Of a stretch of DNA of 64,000 nt, positions 46,021-58,303 are shown in pieces. The stretch's first letter is position 1. Each line of letters starts with the position of its first letter. The notes under the pieces are model-generated. The model had not been told where the DNA came from. It saw only the letters and a list, made by a program, of their open reading frames with translations, and ran no database searches. This DNA comes from Cristatella mucedo. Its lineage: Eukaryota > Bryozoa > Phylactolaemata > Cristatellidae. The translations under genes and the position numbers were made by a program. The stretch lies in the NCBI GenBank assembly GCA_009760855.2, contig WPIO01000013.1, forward strand, positions 2,990,501 to 3,054,500, in the 5' to 3' direction.

Positions 46021-48300
46021 AAGCTGACAGCCGACGCGGCTGCCGGTGCCGCTTCGCTGCGCGCCTCGCAGGTGGAATGCCGCCGACTGCGCGCGCCCCG
46101 TCGGACGCGCCCGTGCGTCCTCGAGCGCGTCGCTGCAATCAGATTCGTCCAGAGACGTACCCGTCAAGCGGCCTTTCAGGAAATCGCGACGCCTCGCCTT
46201 GCCGGTCAACGAGCTGCCGCCGCCGCCGCCGCGCGAGCTCGAGCCGCCGCCATTGCTACTTCGCTCCGGCCGTCGATCGGCGGCGACTCCGCTCGCATGT
46301 GACGCCCCGGCGCCGGCGGCGGCGGCGGCAGCCGCCGCCGCCGTGGTGGTGTCGCCGGCGAACGACCGTCGGCGGTCGGGCGGCTCGCTGGCGCTGCTGT
46401 CCGCGCCCGTCCCCGTGCTGGACGAGTCGAACGAAGTCGTGTTCCTGCGACTCGATTCGGACGCCGTGCCGCCGCCGCCGCCGGCTTCGGTCGTGCTGGC
46501 TGCGTCGAAGCTGTCATCCTGGCTGCGATCGGTGCTGCTCTGCGCGTCGAGCAGGCGCGCGCGAGCGCGCTTGATGAGGAACGACTGGAACCTGGCGCGG
46601 CGGCTCAAGCTGGTCTCGGCCGCTGCCGTCGCAGCCGCGGCGGCGGCGGCGGCGGAAGAGCCATCGCTGCGCGCGGCGACGCCGCAGTTCCGGTCGGCGA
46701 CGGCTGCCGCCGACGGTTTCGGCGGCGGCGTCGCGCTGCGTGCGAACCCGGCCGGCGGCAGTCGGCCGACCGGTTGAGCGGCGTCGGCGGCGGCGCTGCC
46801 ACCGCCGCGTGCCTCCAGCTCGATGGCTTTTCGCAGCAACCACAGCGCCCTGTTGCCCACTTCGCTGATCTCTTCCGGCGGATTCCTCGAACGATCGACG
46901 CTGCTTCCTCTTTCGTCGATCGTCCCACCGTCGCCGCTCGCCGTGCGACCGAGGTCCGCGCGCCTGCCGCCGCCGTCGCCGTAGTCGTCGTAGTCCAGCG
47001 GCGTCGGGCAGAGGCGACGCTCACCCTCGTGCGGCCCGACGCAATCGGCGGCTGAATCTCGGTGAACGAGCGCGTGCGTCTCGAAGGATCTCGAGCCGCC
47101 GGACGACGGAAGAGCGCCGAAGCTTAGCGACGTGCCGCCGCCGCAGCCGCCAGTATCTGCACGGCCGGTTTTCGCCGATGGCGACAGGGCGCCTCCCGCC
47201 GGTGGCCTCCTCGCCGCCGCCGCCGCGTCCACAGCGTCGGAGGCGCTTTGTAGCGGCTTGCCAAAGCCCGCGAAGGGCACTCCGTCGAAGGACAGAGCGG
47301 CGGCGCGTTCCGGCGGCGGCGGCGAGCCCTCGCGGACGACGGCGGCGGCGGCGGCGGCGGCGCCGCAACCGCCGTCGCCGCGATCTGACGATGCGTTGGC
47401 GATCCTCGCGCCGGCCGCGGCGGCGGCGGCGACTCGGCGACGAGCGTCGACCGACTCGTCGAGCGAACGCCCGTTCGACGCGGCGGCGGCGGCTTTTGCG
47501 ATAGGAGCGGGTCGATTGGCGGTAGCAGGTGGCGCAGCCCAGCTGGCGAACGCAGCTTCGCTCGAGCGCCGGCCGCCGGATCTGGCCTCTGCGTAGGGCT
47601 CCGCCGCGGGCGTTCGCAGCTCACCACCGCCGCCGCCGCAGGTGCCGCGGCCTTCACCGCCGGCGCCGTCTTGGCTGGCGAAGATCCGAGAGCAAGCCGT
47701 CGGCAATCCGTCGGTCTGCAGGCAGCGGTAGCCCGCAAACGACTGGCTGTGCAGCTCGCGGCGAGCGGCCGCGCCGTCGTCTCGAGGCGACGGTGGCGGC
47801 GGCGGCGGCGGCGGTCCGGCGTGTGCAGGGAGTTGCACCTCGATCACGGTGATCTCGGATCGGTTGTCGGCGCTGTCCATTGAGCTGTGCACCGTGCTCT
47901 GGCTGGTCTGCGTCAGGTTGCCGAGAGGCCGATGTGCCGGCGGCGGCGGCGGCGGCGGCTTGCACGACGTTCTCCTCGTCATCGTAGCACTGCAGCGAGA
48001 CAGGCATGGCGTCGCTCGTCGGGGTGGGCGGACGGAGAGAGCGAGACGGAGAAAGCGCGACCTGTCGGCCAGGCGAGAGAGCCGCCTGCTGAAACGCGAG
48101 CGACAGAAGCATCGGCTGCTGACGACGCAGCGGCGGCACGCCAGCGTACGCCGCGCGCCGACGAGCGAACGCCGACTGCGGCGCCACCGCGGCTACCGAC
48201 GGAGGCCGCAGCACCGGAGGCGACGCTAATGCAAGGTGCCCAGACGAAGCGGCCGCGTACCTTTGCGCACAAGAGCCGCCGCCGCGGTCGGCGGTCTACT
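45710..48300 (-). CDS. Large Ala/Pro/Ser-rich protein exon, unrecognised, with two frame changes
   Basis: Three reading-frame segments follow one another. From about 48297 to the GCC run at 47945-47965 the frame reads ...TPTSDAMPVSLQCYDDEENVVQ. From that run to the GCC run at about 45985-46020 the next frame stays open for more than 640 codons. It includes SADNRSEITVIEVQLP, EEISEVGNRALWLLRKAIELEA, RFQSFLIKRARARLLDAQS and RRRDFLKGRLTGTSLDESD. After the second run the first frame returns with DYSIDEKTDAIFREFLRVDP and ends TEEDAADL plus TAG (45710-45712). The product is acidic/Ser-rich with poly-Ala, poly-Gly and poly-Pro tracts and short helix-like blocks. I do not recognise the family. Possible acceptors (CTTTCAG or CAGTAG) lie at about 48297-48302, directly after the CT-rich strand of the microsatellite. 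Opposite-strand frames are GC-driven artefacts. Confidence 0.55.
45985..46020. repeat. (GGC)n run, 12 units
   Basis: Codes poly-Pro in one minus-strand frame and poly-Ala in the next. It is the site of the second frame change in the 45710-48300 reading frame. Confidence 0.95.
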
Positions 48301-48316
48301 GAAAGGACGAGGGCGG

Positions 48317-48854
<538 letters not shown>

Positions 48855-48879
48855 CGCAGCAGCCGTTCGTTCCGCTCCG

Positions 48880-49150
48880 CCGACGGCAGGTCTACCGGAA
48901 GAGATACTGCGACGAAAGGGCAGCGGACGGCTCTGGCTCTGGCCCCGGCGGCGGCGGCGGTGGTCGTGGCTTGTAAAGGTCGAGGTCGATCGTAAAGCTC
49001 GCTCGCTCGCTCGTCAGCGCCGCACGCCTTCACGGCTGCTGCTGCTGCCGCCGAGCTGTTGCCGAGAGCGCGTTTGCGCCCGCGACGCCTTCGTAGGATG
49101 TGCGAACTCGGCGCCGACGCGCTCGCGTCGACCATTAGGAGCAATTTGGG
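48880..49150 (-). promoter_or_regulatory. CpG-rich segment, possible 5' end of the 45710-48300 gene
   Basis: Strongly CG-rich sequence upstream of the microsatellite. A minus-strand ATG at 49134 opens MVDASASAPSSHILRRR, but no splice link to the large exon could be shown. Confidence 0.3.
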
Positions 49151-49309
49151 GGGGGGGGAGGGAATGCTAATGCAACGCTGGGTCGTGTAGGCTGCCGTCG
49201 AGCACCTGCCAGCCAGACGATTTAAGTGGCATGCATGCAGAAATCTCGATTTTCTTCTCTCAGGCTTCTTTGACTCCGACTCGAAAGACCTGATTTCAAT
49301 TTGTGTAGC

Positions 49310-49412
49310 ACAAGTATAGTATAGCATACAATAAGTGTATACTATGTAGCATAGAGTATATAAGTATATCGTACGTAGCATAAGTATAGTACAGTACAGT
49401 GTTAGTATAGTA
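49310..49412. repeat. Degenerate AGTATA/GTAGCATA repeat
   Basis: Repeated AAGTATAGTATAGCATA-like units with drift. Confidence 0.7.
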
Positions 49413-50467
49413 TTCGTCGTCAGAAGGACTTCCCGATTACCACTCTATTAATGGCAGATTATGCGGCAAAACCGTCGGCTTGACAAGTGCAGACAGGAGC
49501 CGTGGGCTCGCATAGTTTCGCTCGAGATCTAGCAGCACGCGTCTCCAGATCCGACCCGCTATTGTATATTGCATGTTTCAGCGCATCGAATCGTACAAAA
49601 TGCTGTTGTCGAAACCCCCTATTCGGTGAGATTCCTGTCTCCGGGGTCATCCACTCTTGCATACCGCACGTATGTCTGCGGCCGCTCATCTCCACTCCCG
49701 GTTGCAGCGAGTGACCCATTGGACAGCGAGTGACCCAGTTCGGCTTCCGGCTCATCCTGTGCGACTCAAGCTTTGTGACTGGTGTAGAGTTTTCCTTAAT
49801 TCGAAGTTCTGACGAGCGTCAAGCTCCGAATCTGAGATAGCCAGGACCCATTTAAAGTTGATCTGTTTATTTTGCCCGATAGCGAGAGAAACTCAATGTT
49901 TACGGACATTAAACGCTCCTTCCTGTGCCAGCAGTCCGGTCGGCAAGTGTTGCCGCGACGCGGTTCCTATCGACGTTTGCTTCGGCGCCCATCGTTCTGT
50001 CAGCACGTACTCCCGCACCCGAGCCATCCATAACTACTAAATGTCGTTTGCTGTTTAGCAAGACGCGCACACCTAAACTCGCAACACTTGGAGGTCGCTT
50101 TACTTGGAGGTCACTCATCGGCTTTCTTTCGTCTTGTAGCTCTTCTCCTTCGCTCTTAATTGAAATCTTTTGGCGATCAAGCCTTGAGCTCGTTTGCAGC
50201 GAAAGTCTAGAATTCGCTCCCGAGTACGGTCACTCTCTGCAATGGCCTTGCATCTTGTAAGTCTGAGCATTAGACGCATCTGTTCCGGTCAGCTTTCCCT
50301 TTGTCCTAGCGAAGCTGCCTTTGTTTAGTTCCGCTGTGCTTTATTTAGTTCTGCATACCTGTTTACGATACAGCACATGTTACTAGCAGCAAGAAGTCTA
50401 AGTAGCGCTTGGCCATAAGTGTATTAATTATTGGTTTGGCACGCTGGTCTAAGCATGATACTTATAT
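49413..50467. other. Intergenic, no feature recognised
   Basis: Several moderate frames (e.g. 49925-50260 +) have no recognisable domain. This could be an unrecognised 5' part of the LINE that follows. Confidence 0.3.
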
Positions 50468-50607
50468 ATAACTAATTCATTTGTATAGCGCCCCAAGAGA
50501 ACTAAATCTCTATTCAGGCGCTTCACATTTGCCTCAGGGCTCGAGCCCACGACCTCAGCCAGACCTTAGTCGGGGCCATCACCTTAACCGCTGGACCAAC
50601 ACAGCTC
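50468..50607 (-). mobile_element. SINE-B (tRNA-derived), well preserved
   Basis: Tail ATTCATTTGTATAGCGCCCC...AGGCGCTTCACATTTGCC, then GGGCTCGAGCCCACGACC (box B) and AACCGCTGGACCAACAC (box A region). Confidence 0.85.
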
Positions 50608-50649
50608 TTGCTTGTGCATGCTTGATAGCGTGCATCACACTAACCTTTG

Positions 50650-50735
50650 GGTACTGATTCTCTTGCAGCGAGATGTAAAGCACCCGGATAAATCTTAATT
50701 TCACAGGGCAATTTACGAACTATTATCGCTATTAT
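50650..50735 (+). mobile_element. LINE-A-type tail, degraded
   Basis: GCAGCGAGATGTAAAGCACCC...CACAGGGCAATTTACG, then ATTATTATT-like sequence. Confidence 0.6.
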
Positions 50736-52804
50736 TTTTGGTTATTATTCATCAGCAACCAATAAATGCAGTCATCTATCGCCCTGTTAGCAAGACTTGC
50801 TTTGTTTCCGATTTTTTTCTCTCCCATATTGATTCAGACTTCCAGAACTGGTTTCTTCTTATAATGGACGATTTCAGCATTCACTTCGATAACCCAACTG
50901 AGCCAATATGCCCCGAATCTAACTCTTTGGCTGATTCCTTTTCTCTCGCAGCTCATGTCAGCTAGGCTCGCTTACATCAAAGATTACACCCTCGATCAGA
51001 TATTATCCCTGGATTAGACACTGCTAATTCCTACTATCACCAATGTCTGCACATCTGACCACGTGCGTGCAGATCTACATCTCTCTGCAGTATGCATCTC
51101 CTTCGGTATCAACAATTGTCTGCGAATCGCGAAACCTTACGAACCTTGACGTTGAGACTGTTCCCAAAAAGTATCTTCCTCTCGCCACCACTGCTGAGTC
51201 CTCAGTGCGATCAACTCTTTCTGGTGGAATGCTAAAATACGACACTTCTGCTATTTTGGTCACAGAGTTTTCTTCCCTGCCTTCTACGCCCAATGAACCC
51301 GGGCGGCCGGGATAGCCCATGATTTATTTATTTACTTTAACCCATGATTTATTCCAAAATGCTGAAAAAGCTAGGAACACTAAGTGGGTGCTGGAAAAAG
51401 CATAGAATAAATCAAGACTGTCTGTCTGTGGACTGGCATGGTAAGATTATTACGTAGTTCATACCAATTCATAATAGACAGGGCTAATTATAGCTTCTAT
51501 AAGAGCACGGTAAACTACCACGGTCGCACAATCGGAAAAAATACCGATGTCACCCATCGACCATCTCCTTAAGCGCACTCAACTCAGCAAGATAAATAGG
51601 GGCCCCTATGGCGATCTGGCCGATTTCTTATAGTTTCGTTTTCAGCAAGATTAAAAAAATAGAGTTTCCAAGCCTAAAGTTACACGATTATTGCTGCACT
51701 TCCTTCTTTAAACCTCCTCTCCATGCTCTACCCCACTTTCCAACTTCAAGCTTGCCCCTACTGCCCCTCGTCTCTAAGTGTATCTCCTAATCGACGAAGT
51801 AGTTTCCTAGATCCCGTTCCTACAGTTCTACTTCTTACGGAAGCCTAGATTGACCGCCGCAATCCGTTAATAACGTAGTAAATATATCTTTAGCCTCATG
51901 TTCGGCTCCAGCATCTTTCAAAGATTCTGTTTTCGGGCCATTCATGAACAAGTAGACACGGAGACTAGGAGAACCTAAGCTTAAAATCCATCTGGTCTCT
52001 CTACTGTCATTTCTCTCGCAGACACTGGAGCGAGTAGTAGCACACCAGTTGAACACATATTTTCAAACTTTAAACCTGGCAAATTAAATAAATTCTAGAG
52101 AACATCACACCGAAGAGTTAGCACTGCTGCATGTGTACGGTGACCTACTCGGGAATTCTGACTTAGCTAGAGTCCCTCTGCCAATACTGCTTGATTGATC
52201 GACCAGCGCATTCTTCTTGAGTGCCTGTCGCCTCTCGGCTATTCATAGCATGCGCTGTTGCAATGGTTTAGGTCCAATCTCACAGAGAGAATCCACTGGA
52301 AAGGTGTCAATGAAAAACGGTTATTAGGTTATATGCTAGCCTTGAAGTATGGGGTGCCCCAGAGATCCTTTTTAGGGGCACTTATTTTCACAATTTCAAG
52401 CCCGCCGTTGTTACCGATGTTACCGCCAGAAAATAGGCTTGAATTTTTATTCAGATGAGAAGCATCTGTACGCATGCTTTGATCCGCCTTCCTTTTCCTC
52501 AAGCGGCTCGAACTGCATGTCTGCTCTACAGCCTCTGTGCGGAATTGAAGCGATCTCTTGCATGATGAAGTTTCACTAGATGAGCACACATCAGCCATGC
52601 ATTCAAGTCTGCTGCCTTCTGTCACCGACTCAGTAATGCGAGAATTCGGGCCTTCGTCGACAGACTCCACGGCCAAGCTGGTCTACGCTTGCGACATCCC
52701 AACTATACTGCTGTAACGCGCGACTTCCAGGTCTTCCGCCCTGTGTACAGTACAACGCTTTAAACTCAGCAGCTGGGCTTCTCTCTATCGTAAGCGGGTC
52801 ACAC

Positions 52805-53735
52805 GAGTAAACTGCGATACTCTGCGATGCAGCTGACATTTCCTCGATATACATCGGAAAGCAGCAATTTTAGTTTCAAATTATGCACAAGGATGTTACG
52901 AGTTCACCTACTAAACTTCTTATAGGTTCGCTTACCCGTTCACGTGCTATGGCCTAAAATGGCCCGCGCCAGTCAGCCTTTTTACATATTCGAATGGCGG
53001 CGATACAGCTGCCATTTACACAAAATACTTCGTGCACCCTGCGGTTTTGATTTTAAATTATAGACAACAGCATGCCAAGTTTACTCAAACAACTTGTTGC
53101 GCTCGGGCTTACTTGTTCTCATGCTATGGCATCGGACGGTCCGGTTCGCAAAACTGCGATTTTGATTTCTAAATATGCAAACCAGTACTTCACGTTAACC
53201 CAAGAGATTTCACGCGATTGCACTATCGGTTTCTCATGCTATGGACTCCAACTGCCCAGCCCCGATAGCAGCCGTAAATAATTAAACTGCGCTACAGCTG
53301 CCATTTCTAAAAAAAGATTCGCCTAACTGTGGTTTTAATACCACATTATAGAAAATAGTGTTCTGAGTTAATCCCACAAACTTCACAGCATAGCGCATGG
53401 GCGTTCTCTTGCTACGGCCTCTGATGGCCCGGGCCAGCCTGACAGCTTTTCAACATAATCAAACTGCGTGCGATACAGCTATCATTTCAATAGTAGGCGT
53501 CGTGAAACTGCGGTTACGATTCCGAATTGTAGAAAATAAATTTCCGGATTTACCAACTAAATTGTATGCCAATGAGCGTGTTCGCGCTCATGCCGCGGGC
53601 TCCGCTGGCCCGGCCCGCTCTGAATTTTCGGACTAAAATACAGCTACTGTTTCAGAAATAAGCGTCGCGAAACTGCGGGTTTCATTGCACTTTATAGTAA
53701 CCAGTATATCAGGTTCACCCATCAAACTTAATGCG
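52805..53735 (+). repeat. ~175-bp satellite array, direct half (five units)
   Basis: The landmark GCTATGG/GCTACGG recurs at about 52945, 53123, 53238 (short unit), 53411 and 53591. Companion motifs CAGCTGCCATTT, CTGCGGTTTTGATTT and GGCCCG recur in the same order. Units have diverged. Confidence 0.8.
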
Positions 53736-54334
53736 GTGGCCCGGACCTTTGGAGGTCATAGCACTAGAATATGCGTGCTCAGTGTCTAAGGATTTGGTGG
53801 ATAAACCCGAAGTACTCTTTTTTTTCTATGTTGCGGAATCGCAATGACAGTTGTGCAACGCGTGTTGTAGAAATAGCTGCTGTATCGTAGTTCGAAGATT
53901 TGAGGAGACTTGCTGACCCGGGTCATGAGAGGCCGTAGCATTAGAACGGGAATGTGCAATGTCAAGGAATTTCGTATATGAACCCAGAGCACTGTTTTAT
54001 GAAACTTGGAATAAAAATTGTAGCTTCACGTTGCCTATTGTGGAAGTGCCAGCAGTATCGCAGTACGAATATTTGGGGAGGCTGACTGGCCCGGGCCACC
54101 TGAGGTTATGCAATGGGAACGCCAATGCACTATGCTATGAAATTTGGTCGGTGAACACAGAATACTGTCTCAGATAATTTCAAATCAAAATCTCACTCAC
54201 GTAACGCATATCGTGGAAATGGCAGCTGTATCGCAGTTCGATAATATATGGAGGTTGGCTGGTCCGGGCCATCGAAGGTCATAGCATAAGAATGCAAATG
54301 CGCTATCCCATGGAATTTAGTTCGTTATCCCGGA
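53736..54334 (-). repeat. ~175-bp satellite array, inverted half (about 3.5 units)
   Basis: The reverse complement of the same unit. CATAGCA-type landmarks lie at about 53756, 53934, 54106 and 54280, with GGCAGCTGTATCGCAGTTCG and GGCCCGGGCCA. Confidence 0.8.
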
Positions 54335-54529
54335 ACACATCTCCTGATTTGATTAAATTCAAGACGAAGCTACAAACACACCGGTTCCTCACAGCCTTTG
54401 CTCTGTACCAGTGAGTTGTTCTTGGCAGTAGCTTGTGTAGTACAAAACTGTGCACGACGTTGCACAGGGTTACGACCGATATCTTTTGTATAGCACTCCA
54501 ATGAACCTAACTCCCCCGGTGCTTTGAGG

Positions 54530-55135
54530 GATTACATGTCCACGATTCAGTCAGTATGCACGCTGCTAACCAGGGAATTAATAGCCCTCTTCCACGTGTC
54601 TCCTCTGCTAAAAGAGCTGGAATGGATGTCCGTTGATCAACGGATACAGAGCAATATTCTAACGCTGACCCACAAGGCCCGCCACGGCTTGGCTCCTCCA
54701 TACCTAGCTGAACTACTGCAGCAGTTTCGTTCCCTCATATCCTGTATGGACAATAAATTAGCTGCCATTGATTCTATTGCTGCGCTTGAAGACCGTTGGC
54801 GACAGAAGCTTTAGCTCTGCAGGTCCTAGACTGCGGAGCTCGCTTCTACAACTCTTACGCAACGACAATTACTCTCCTGCTGCCGACTATGGCTCATCCT
54901 TTTCAGCGGTCCTGAGCTGCTACTTTCATGCTATTCACTACCTCAATTGCTCTCCCGACTCTGCTACGCTTCCCACTTCCTCTTTATCGCGTGAGATGAA
55001 GTTTGGTGGCTACAGAATGCGTACCGAAAGACGCTTAGGCTGTGAGTGCGCTATGCAAAACTCTCCTGCGTAACACCCACACGGTCTTTATGGCTATGTG
55101 GAGTTACAGACGGAGATACATTGCATTACATTCTG
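54530..55135 (+). mobile_element. LINE family B, C-terminal ORF and 3' end
   Basis: Encodes VSPLLKELEWMSVDQRIQ, LTHKARHGLAPPYLAELL and, after a shift, SFSSAGPRLRSSL. The 3' UTR ends GGAGTTACAGACGGAGATAC and ATTGCATTACATT. Confidence 0.85.
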
Positions 55136-55189
55136 CGCTTTTGCATGTTTTTTTTCTGCAGGATGTCGTGCTTTTCATTAACTCGTGTT

Positions 55190-55300
55190 TATTTCTTGTC
55201 CTGCTGCGAGTTGTGTAGCGCCTGAATAGAGATTCGGTTCTCTTAGGGCGGTTTCCAAAGACTTGTTATTGTTACTACGCACTAGCATTATTATTACCTT
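55190..55300 (+). mobile_element. SINE-B tail
   Basis: GTGTAGCGCCTGAATAGAGA then TTCTCTTAGGGCGG and an ATTATT-like end. Confidence 0.65.
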
Positions 55301-55317
55301 TTCAGTCATCCCTTTGA

Positions 55318-55385
55318 CTGCGAGTGACCTTCGAGTGCGAGTGACCTTCGAGTGTGAGAGTGACCTTCGACTTGAGTGACCTCTC
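55318..55385. repeat. Short tandem repeat GAGTGACCTTCGAGTG
   Basis: TGACCTT recurs at 55325, 55342 and 55361, with a fourth TGACCT at 55377. The complement is AAGGTCA, a nuclear-receptor half-site sequence. Confidence 0.75.
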
Positions 55386-56430
55386 GGACAGATAGGGAGC
55401 TAAGAGAGACCCCTTGAACGGCTGACTTTTTCCACGCCGCATGCACCGCTCAATCCTCTTAAGCACTCGAGACGAGCAGTGAACCGGAGAGAACGGCCGC
55501 CTGGAATTCGTCCGGTGGAATTCCAGGAATAATTTAGATTAATATGCACTACATGATATTAATCATTCATACTTATAATGGTTAATTTATTTTATGTTAT
55601 TTATTTTAACATTTATCATCGATATAATAATTACTAACACACACTAATATGCATGTTAATAATTATTATGATTATTATTTATTGATATTTATCCTTTATT
55701 TAAAAAATTGCCACCCGCCCCAGGACCGGGCAGCAGGCGACCGACGAGCTGCCGGGAAAGTGCGATGAGAGCACAAGAGCAGAGAGCACGAGCCGCTGAC
55801 GAATAAAGGTAAGTTAGTGATGACATCGTCGCCCACGCGAAGAGAGCGAAGAGCTTGCTACAGCGACGAGAACTTCCCCCGACTTCAAGACAATGTGCCT
55901 GCTTCCGGGCCGAACGCGGAAACGAGACAGCTGCCCGGCTAGCGCTTTCACGCGCGGACGAATGGACGTCAGGATTACCCGCGCGGTCGCTGCAACGATT
56001 ACTCGGGGCGGCGAACGGAATCTGCTGCTCTGCTTTCAGGAAGCGCGCGATGGCGCAGAGAGGGGGCGGTGCGGACGGTTGACATCGATCGGTCGAGCAG
56101 ACGGTGCGACCGTGCGAAGGGCTCGCACGTCGGCTCCAGCTGCGTTTCCGAGGCAACAGCGGGTAGCCAACAGCTGGGATCGAGCAGTTGAAGAATAGCG
56201 GCCATTGTTTCTTACACGATAGCTTACTTCTCGATTGCGTCAAATTAGATATGGGACCAGGTGCCACTTTGGCCACTACCTGTACCTGCTGCCCTCCCTG
56301 GCCTCGCTGCCTGCGTGCGCCTCGCAGGTGCTCTGCGCAGGTGCCGACCGCTCGAATAGCCGGCTCGAGTTCACCATCGTCGCTGCCTCATCGCCTCGCT
56401 AGCAGGGGGAGATAAAAACGGATTTCTTGC
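55386..56430. other. AT-rich then CpG-rich stretch, no supported gene
   Basis: Positions 55540-55710 are ATTTATT-rich. Positions 55720-56410 are CG-rich and promoter-like. A minus-strand frame (55689-56276) lacks recognisable domains and was not accepted. Confidence 0.4.
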
Positions 56431-57154
56431 TCGCTTCGGCGGTGCGAGATGGTAATTAATTGGTCCTGGTTCTTCGCTTTTTCGTCAATAAAGGTCGCCG
56501 AATGTCAGCGGCAGAGACCAAGCGTGCTCTAGCCGGCGTCGGGGACCCATGCGGACAGTGGGAGAAAATGGGTGGCGGCGGTGAAAAAAAGAGCGCGTGG
56601 TGACAGAGCTGCTTTAATTCTCAGTTAAGGGATGAAAAAGAGACCGGTGGCTGGTGCGGCAATGGAGGGTAATAATGTGTTGACAACTCTGCTCCGTCGA
56701 AGCTGCAGCGACGCTATAACGGGCACAGTGGAGCTGGTGCCTGCTGCAAAGACAAGCCACAATCAGCTGGGAGGCCAACAGCTTAGTAACGAGGGTGTCG
56801 CACCCGCCCGATATCTTGCGTTGCTCTCGAACTTCGTTGGGAATTCGTAAGCGCAAGTTTGAGACGACTGAATTCCCTTGAAACCTTGATTGAACATAAT
56901 TCGCTCCTTTTTTTTAATTAAATTTCAGAGGTCGTTTGGATGCTATGTATCTGCTATGATATGTAGGATGATATGTATGCCCAGTATCTCCGCTAAAGCT
57001 ATCAATGTGAATGAAAGCTCGTAGTGTGTGAAAAAAAACTGTTTTGAATTCTTGATAAAGTCGTTATTATTTTTCGTTGCAGAAAGCCTCTTGGTAAAGT
57101 AAAGAGGGACTAAAGAGATAACGAGATAGAGGTACTAAAGAGATATAAATTGAT

Positions 57155-57236
57155 ACATATATATATATATATACATGCATACATACATACAAATATATAT
57201 ATATATATATATATATTGAGAGAGAGAGAGAGAGGG
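57155..57236. repeat. (AT)n/(CATA)n then (GA)n tract
   Basis: ATATAT runs with CATACATACATA between, then GAGAGA. Confidence 0.9.
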
Positions 57237-57850
57237 TGTGTTCAAAAAGGGAAAGAGTGAGGAGAGAGAGATTGAGTGAAATAGATATGGAGAGAAATTG
57301 AAAGATACTGTAAAACGACAGAGGTCTAGATAGAGAGATAGAAACAAAGAGAGAGAGAGAGATAGACAAACAGAGAAAGATTAATTACGCTTTTAATGCC
57401 GTGGTGCAGAGTAGAGTTTTTGCAGTGACAAATGAAACTTCGCAGACCGGAAGTCAACACGACGACACTCGAAAAGGAATGTGCGCATCTGCGATGGAGC
57501 CGGGCGAATCCCACGCTGTACTAACTGTTGCGTCTCACACTATAGAAGAGTGGTGACCGTTAAAAGCACAGATAGTACTAAGGATGCTCGCTACCGGGTG
57601 CGCACAACTGCGGCAGCACGGCGCCGTACCGTACTAAGTGGCGTGCCTCTGCCGCAGGTTTTATGATCCACAGCGCATCCGCCATTCCCCCAACCGTCTT
57701 TGGCTAATCCTAATAAAAGCAGCGCCACGTGAACTCTACGAACAGCATCAAAAAGTTGATGAATCGATAGGTGCATGGATTTCAGTGTTTCTTTTCTGAT
57801 ATTTGATGAAGCGGACATCTCCAATCGAAGCTAACACGAGAGACATCGCG

Positions 57851-57877
57851 TGAACCAGCAAGATCCACCAAGTGGAG
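57851..57877 (-). pseudogene. Kinesin motor-like fragment (LHLVDLAGS)
   Basis: The minus-strand frame 57782-58054 contains LHLVDLAGSRDVSR. LVDLAGSE is the switch II signature of kinesin motor domains. The expected G-x-T-G-x-R-L-x-E continuation is absent in frame. The neighbouring frame reads IRKETLKSMHLSIHQLFDAV, which only loosely resembles it. This could be an isolated exon or a pseudogene piece. Confidence 0.35.
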
Positions 57878-58303
57878 GTCCTGTTTGAGGCTTTTTACTA
57901 CTTCTCCGCCCAGCAGCTGTCTCTTCGCTTCATTGGTGCACCGGCAGTTCGCTCTCTCGTCCAGCATTTTCCCTTGTCTTCGTCGGGTGGCTCTTCGTAT
58001 GTGTATAGGAGCGGAGAGAGTAGTAAGACCAGCTTCTGAGCTTCCAAGAAGCAATGCGCTTAAATGTAACGTAATGTATCTCCGTCTGTAACCAGTTCCG
58101 GCTACCGGGTCTTAAGAATCGTCTCGCGGCAGCGGCGGCGGTGGCACAAGAAGGAAAGCAGCGCTTGAAAATGGCTCCGAAAGAATTGCTACCATAGTGG
58201 CGACGCGACGACCGTAATCGCGACGCCAACTCGACGTGTGGCCAGAATCCCGAATGCTAGCGTCACAAGACAGGCAATGCAGCCCACCGACCACCTTCGT
58301 CGG

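Larger units (their letters stand above)
50738..54420 (+). mobile_element. LINE (L2/CR1 type) with endonuclease and RT remnants, split by a satellite array
   Basis: In order: endonuclease C-terminal region (AVIYRPVSK, then DDFSIHFDNPTEP, equivalent to GDFNIHF) at 50750-50960; RT N-terminal region (LERVVAHQLNTYFQTLN) near 52030; LQWFRS and LKYGVPQRS at 52258-52390; a degraded catalytic region near 52440; and LPPCVQYNALNSAAGLL at about 52720-52790. The ORF resumes at 54335 with SPDLIKFKTKLQTHRFLTAF. Many frameshifts and stops are present. The central C-terminal part (LHWLPV to KAWNSLP) is missing and its place is taken by the array. Confidence 0.75.

Noticed and set aside
46046-47852. Several GC-rich plus-strand frames opposite the 45710-48300 exon
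   Set aside because: They are Arg/Ala/Pro-rich shadows expected in high-GC DNA. The minus-strand segments show far better protein-like composition.
55689-56276. 195-codon minus-strand frame
   Set aside because: Cys/Ser/Arg-rich with no recognisable motif and no splice or start support in a CpG-rich region where long frames occur by chance.
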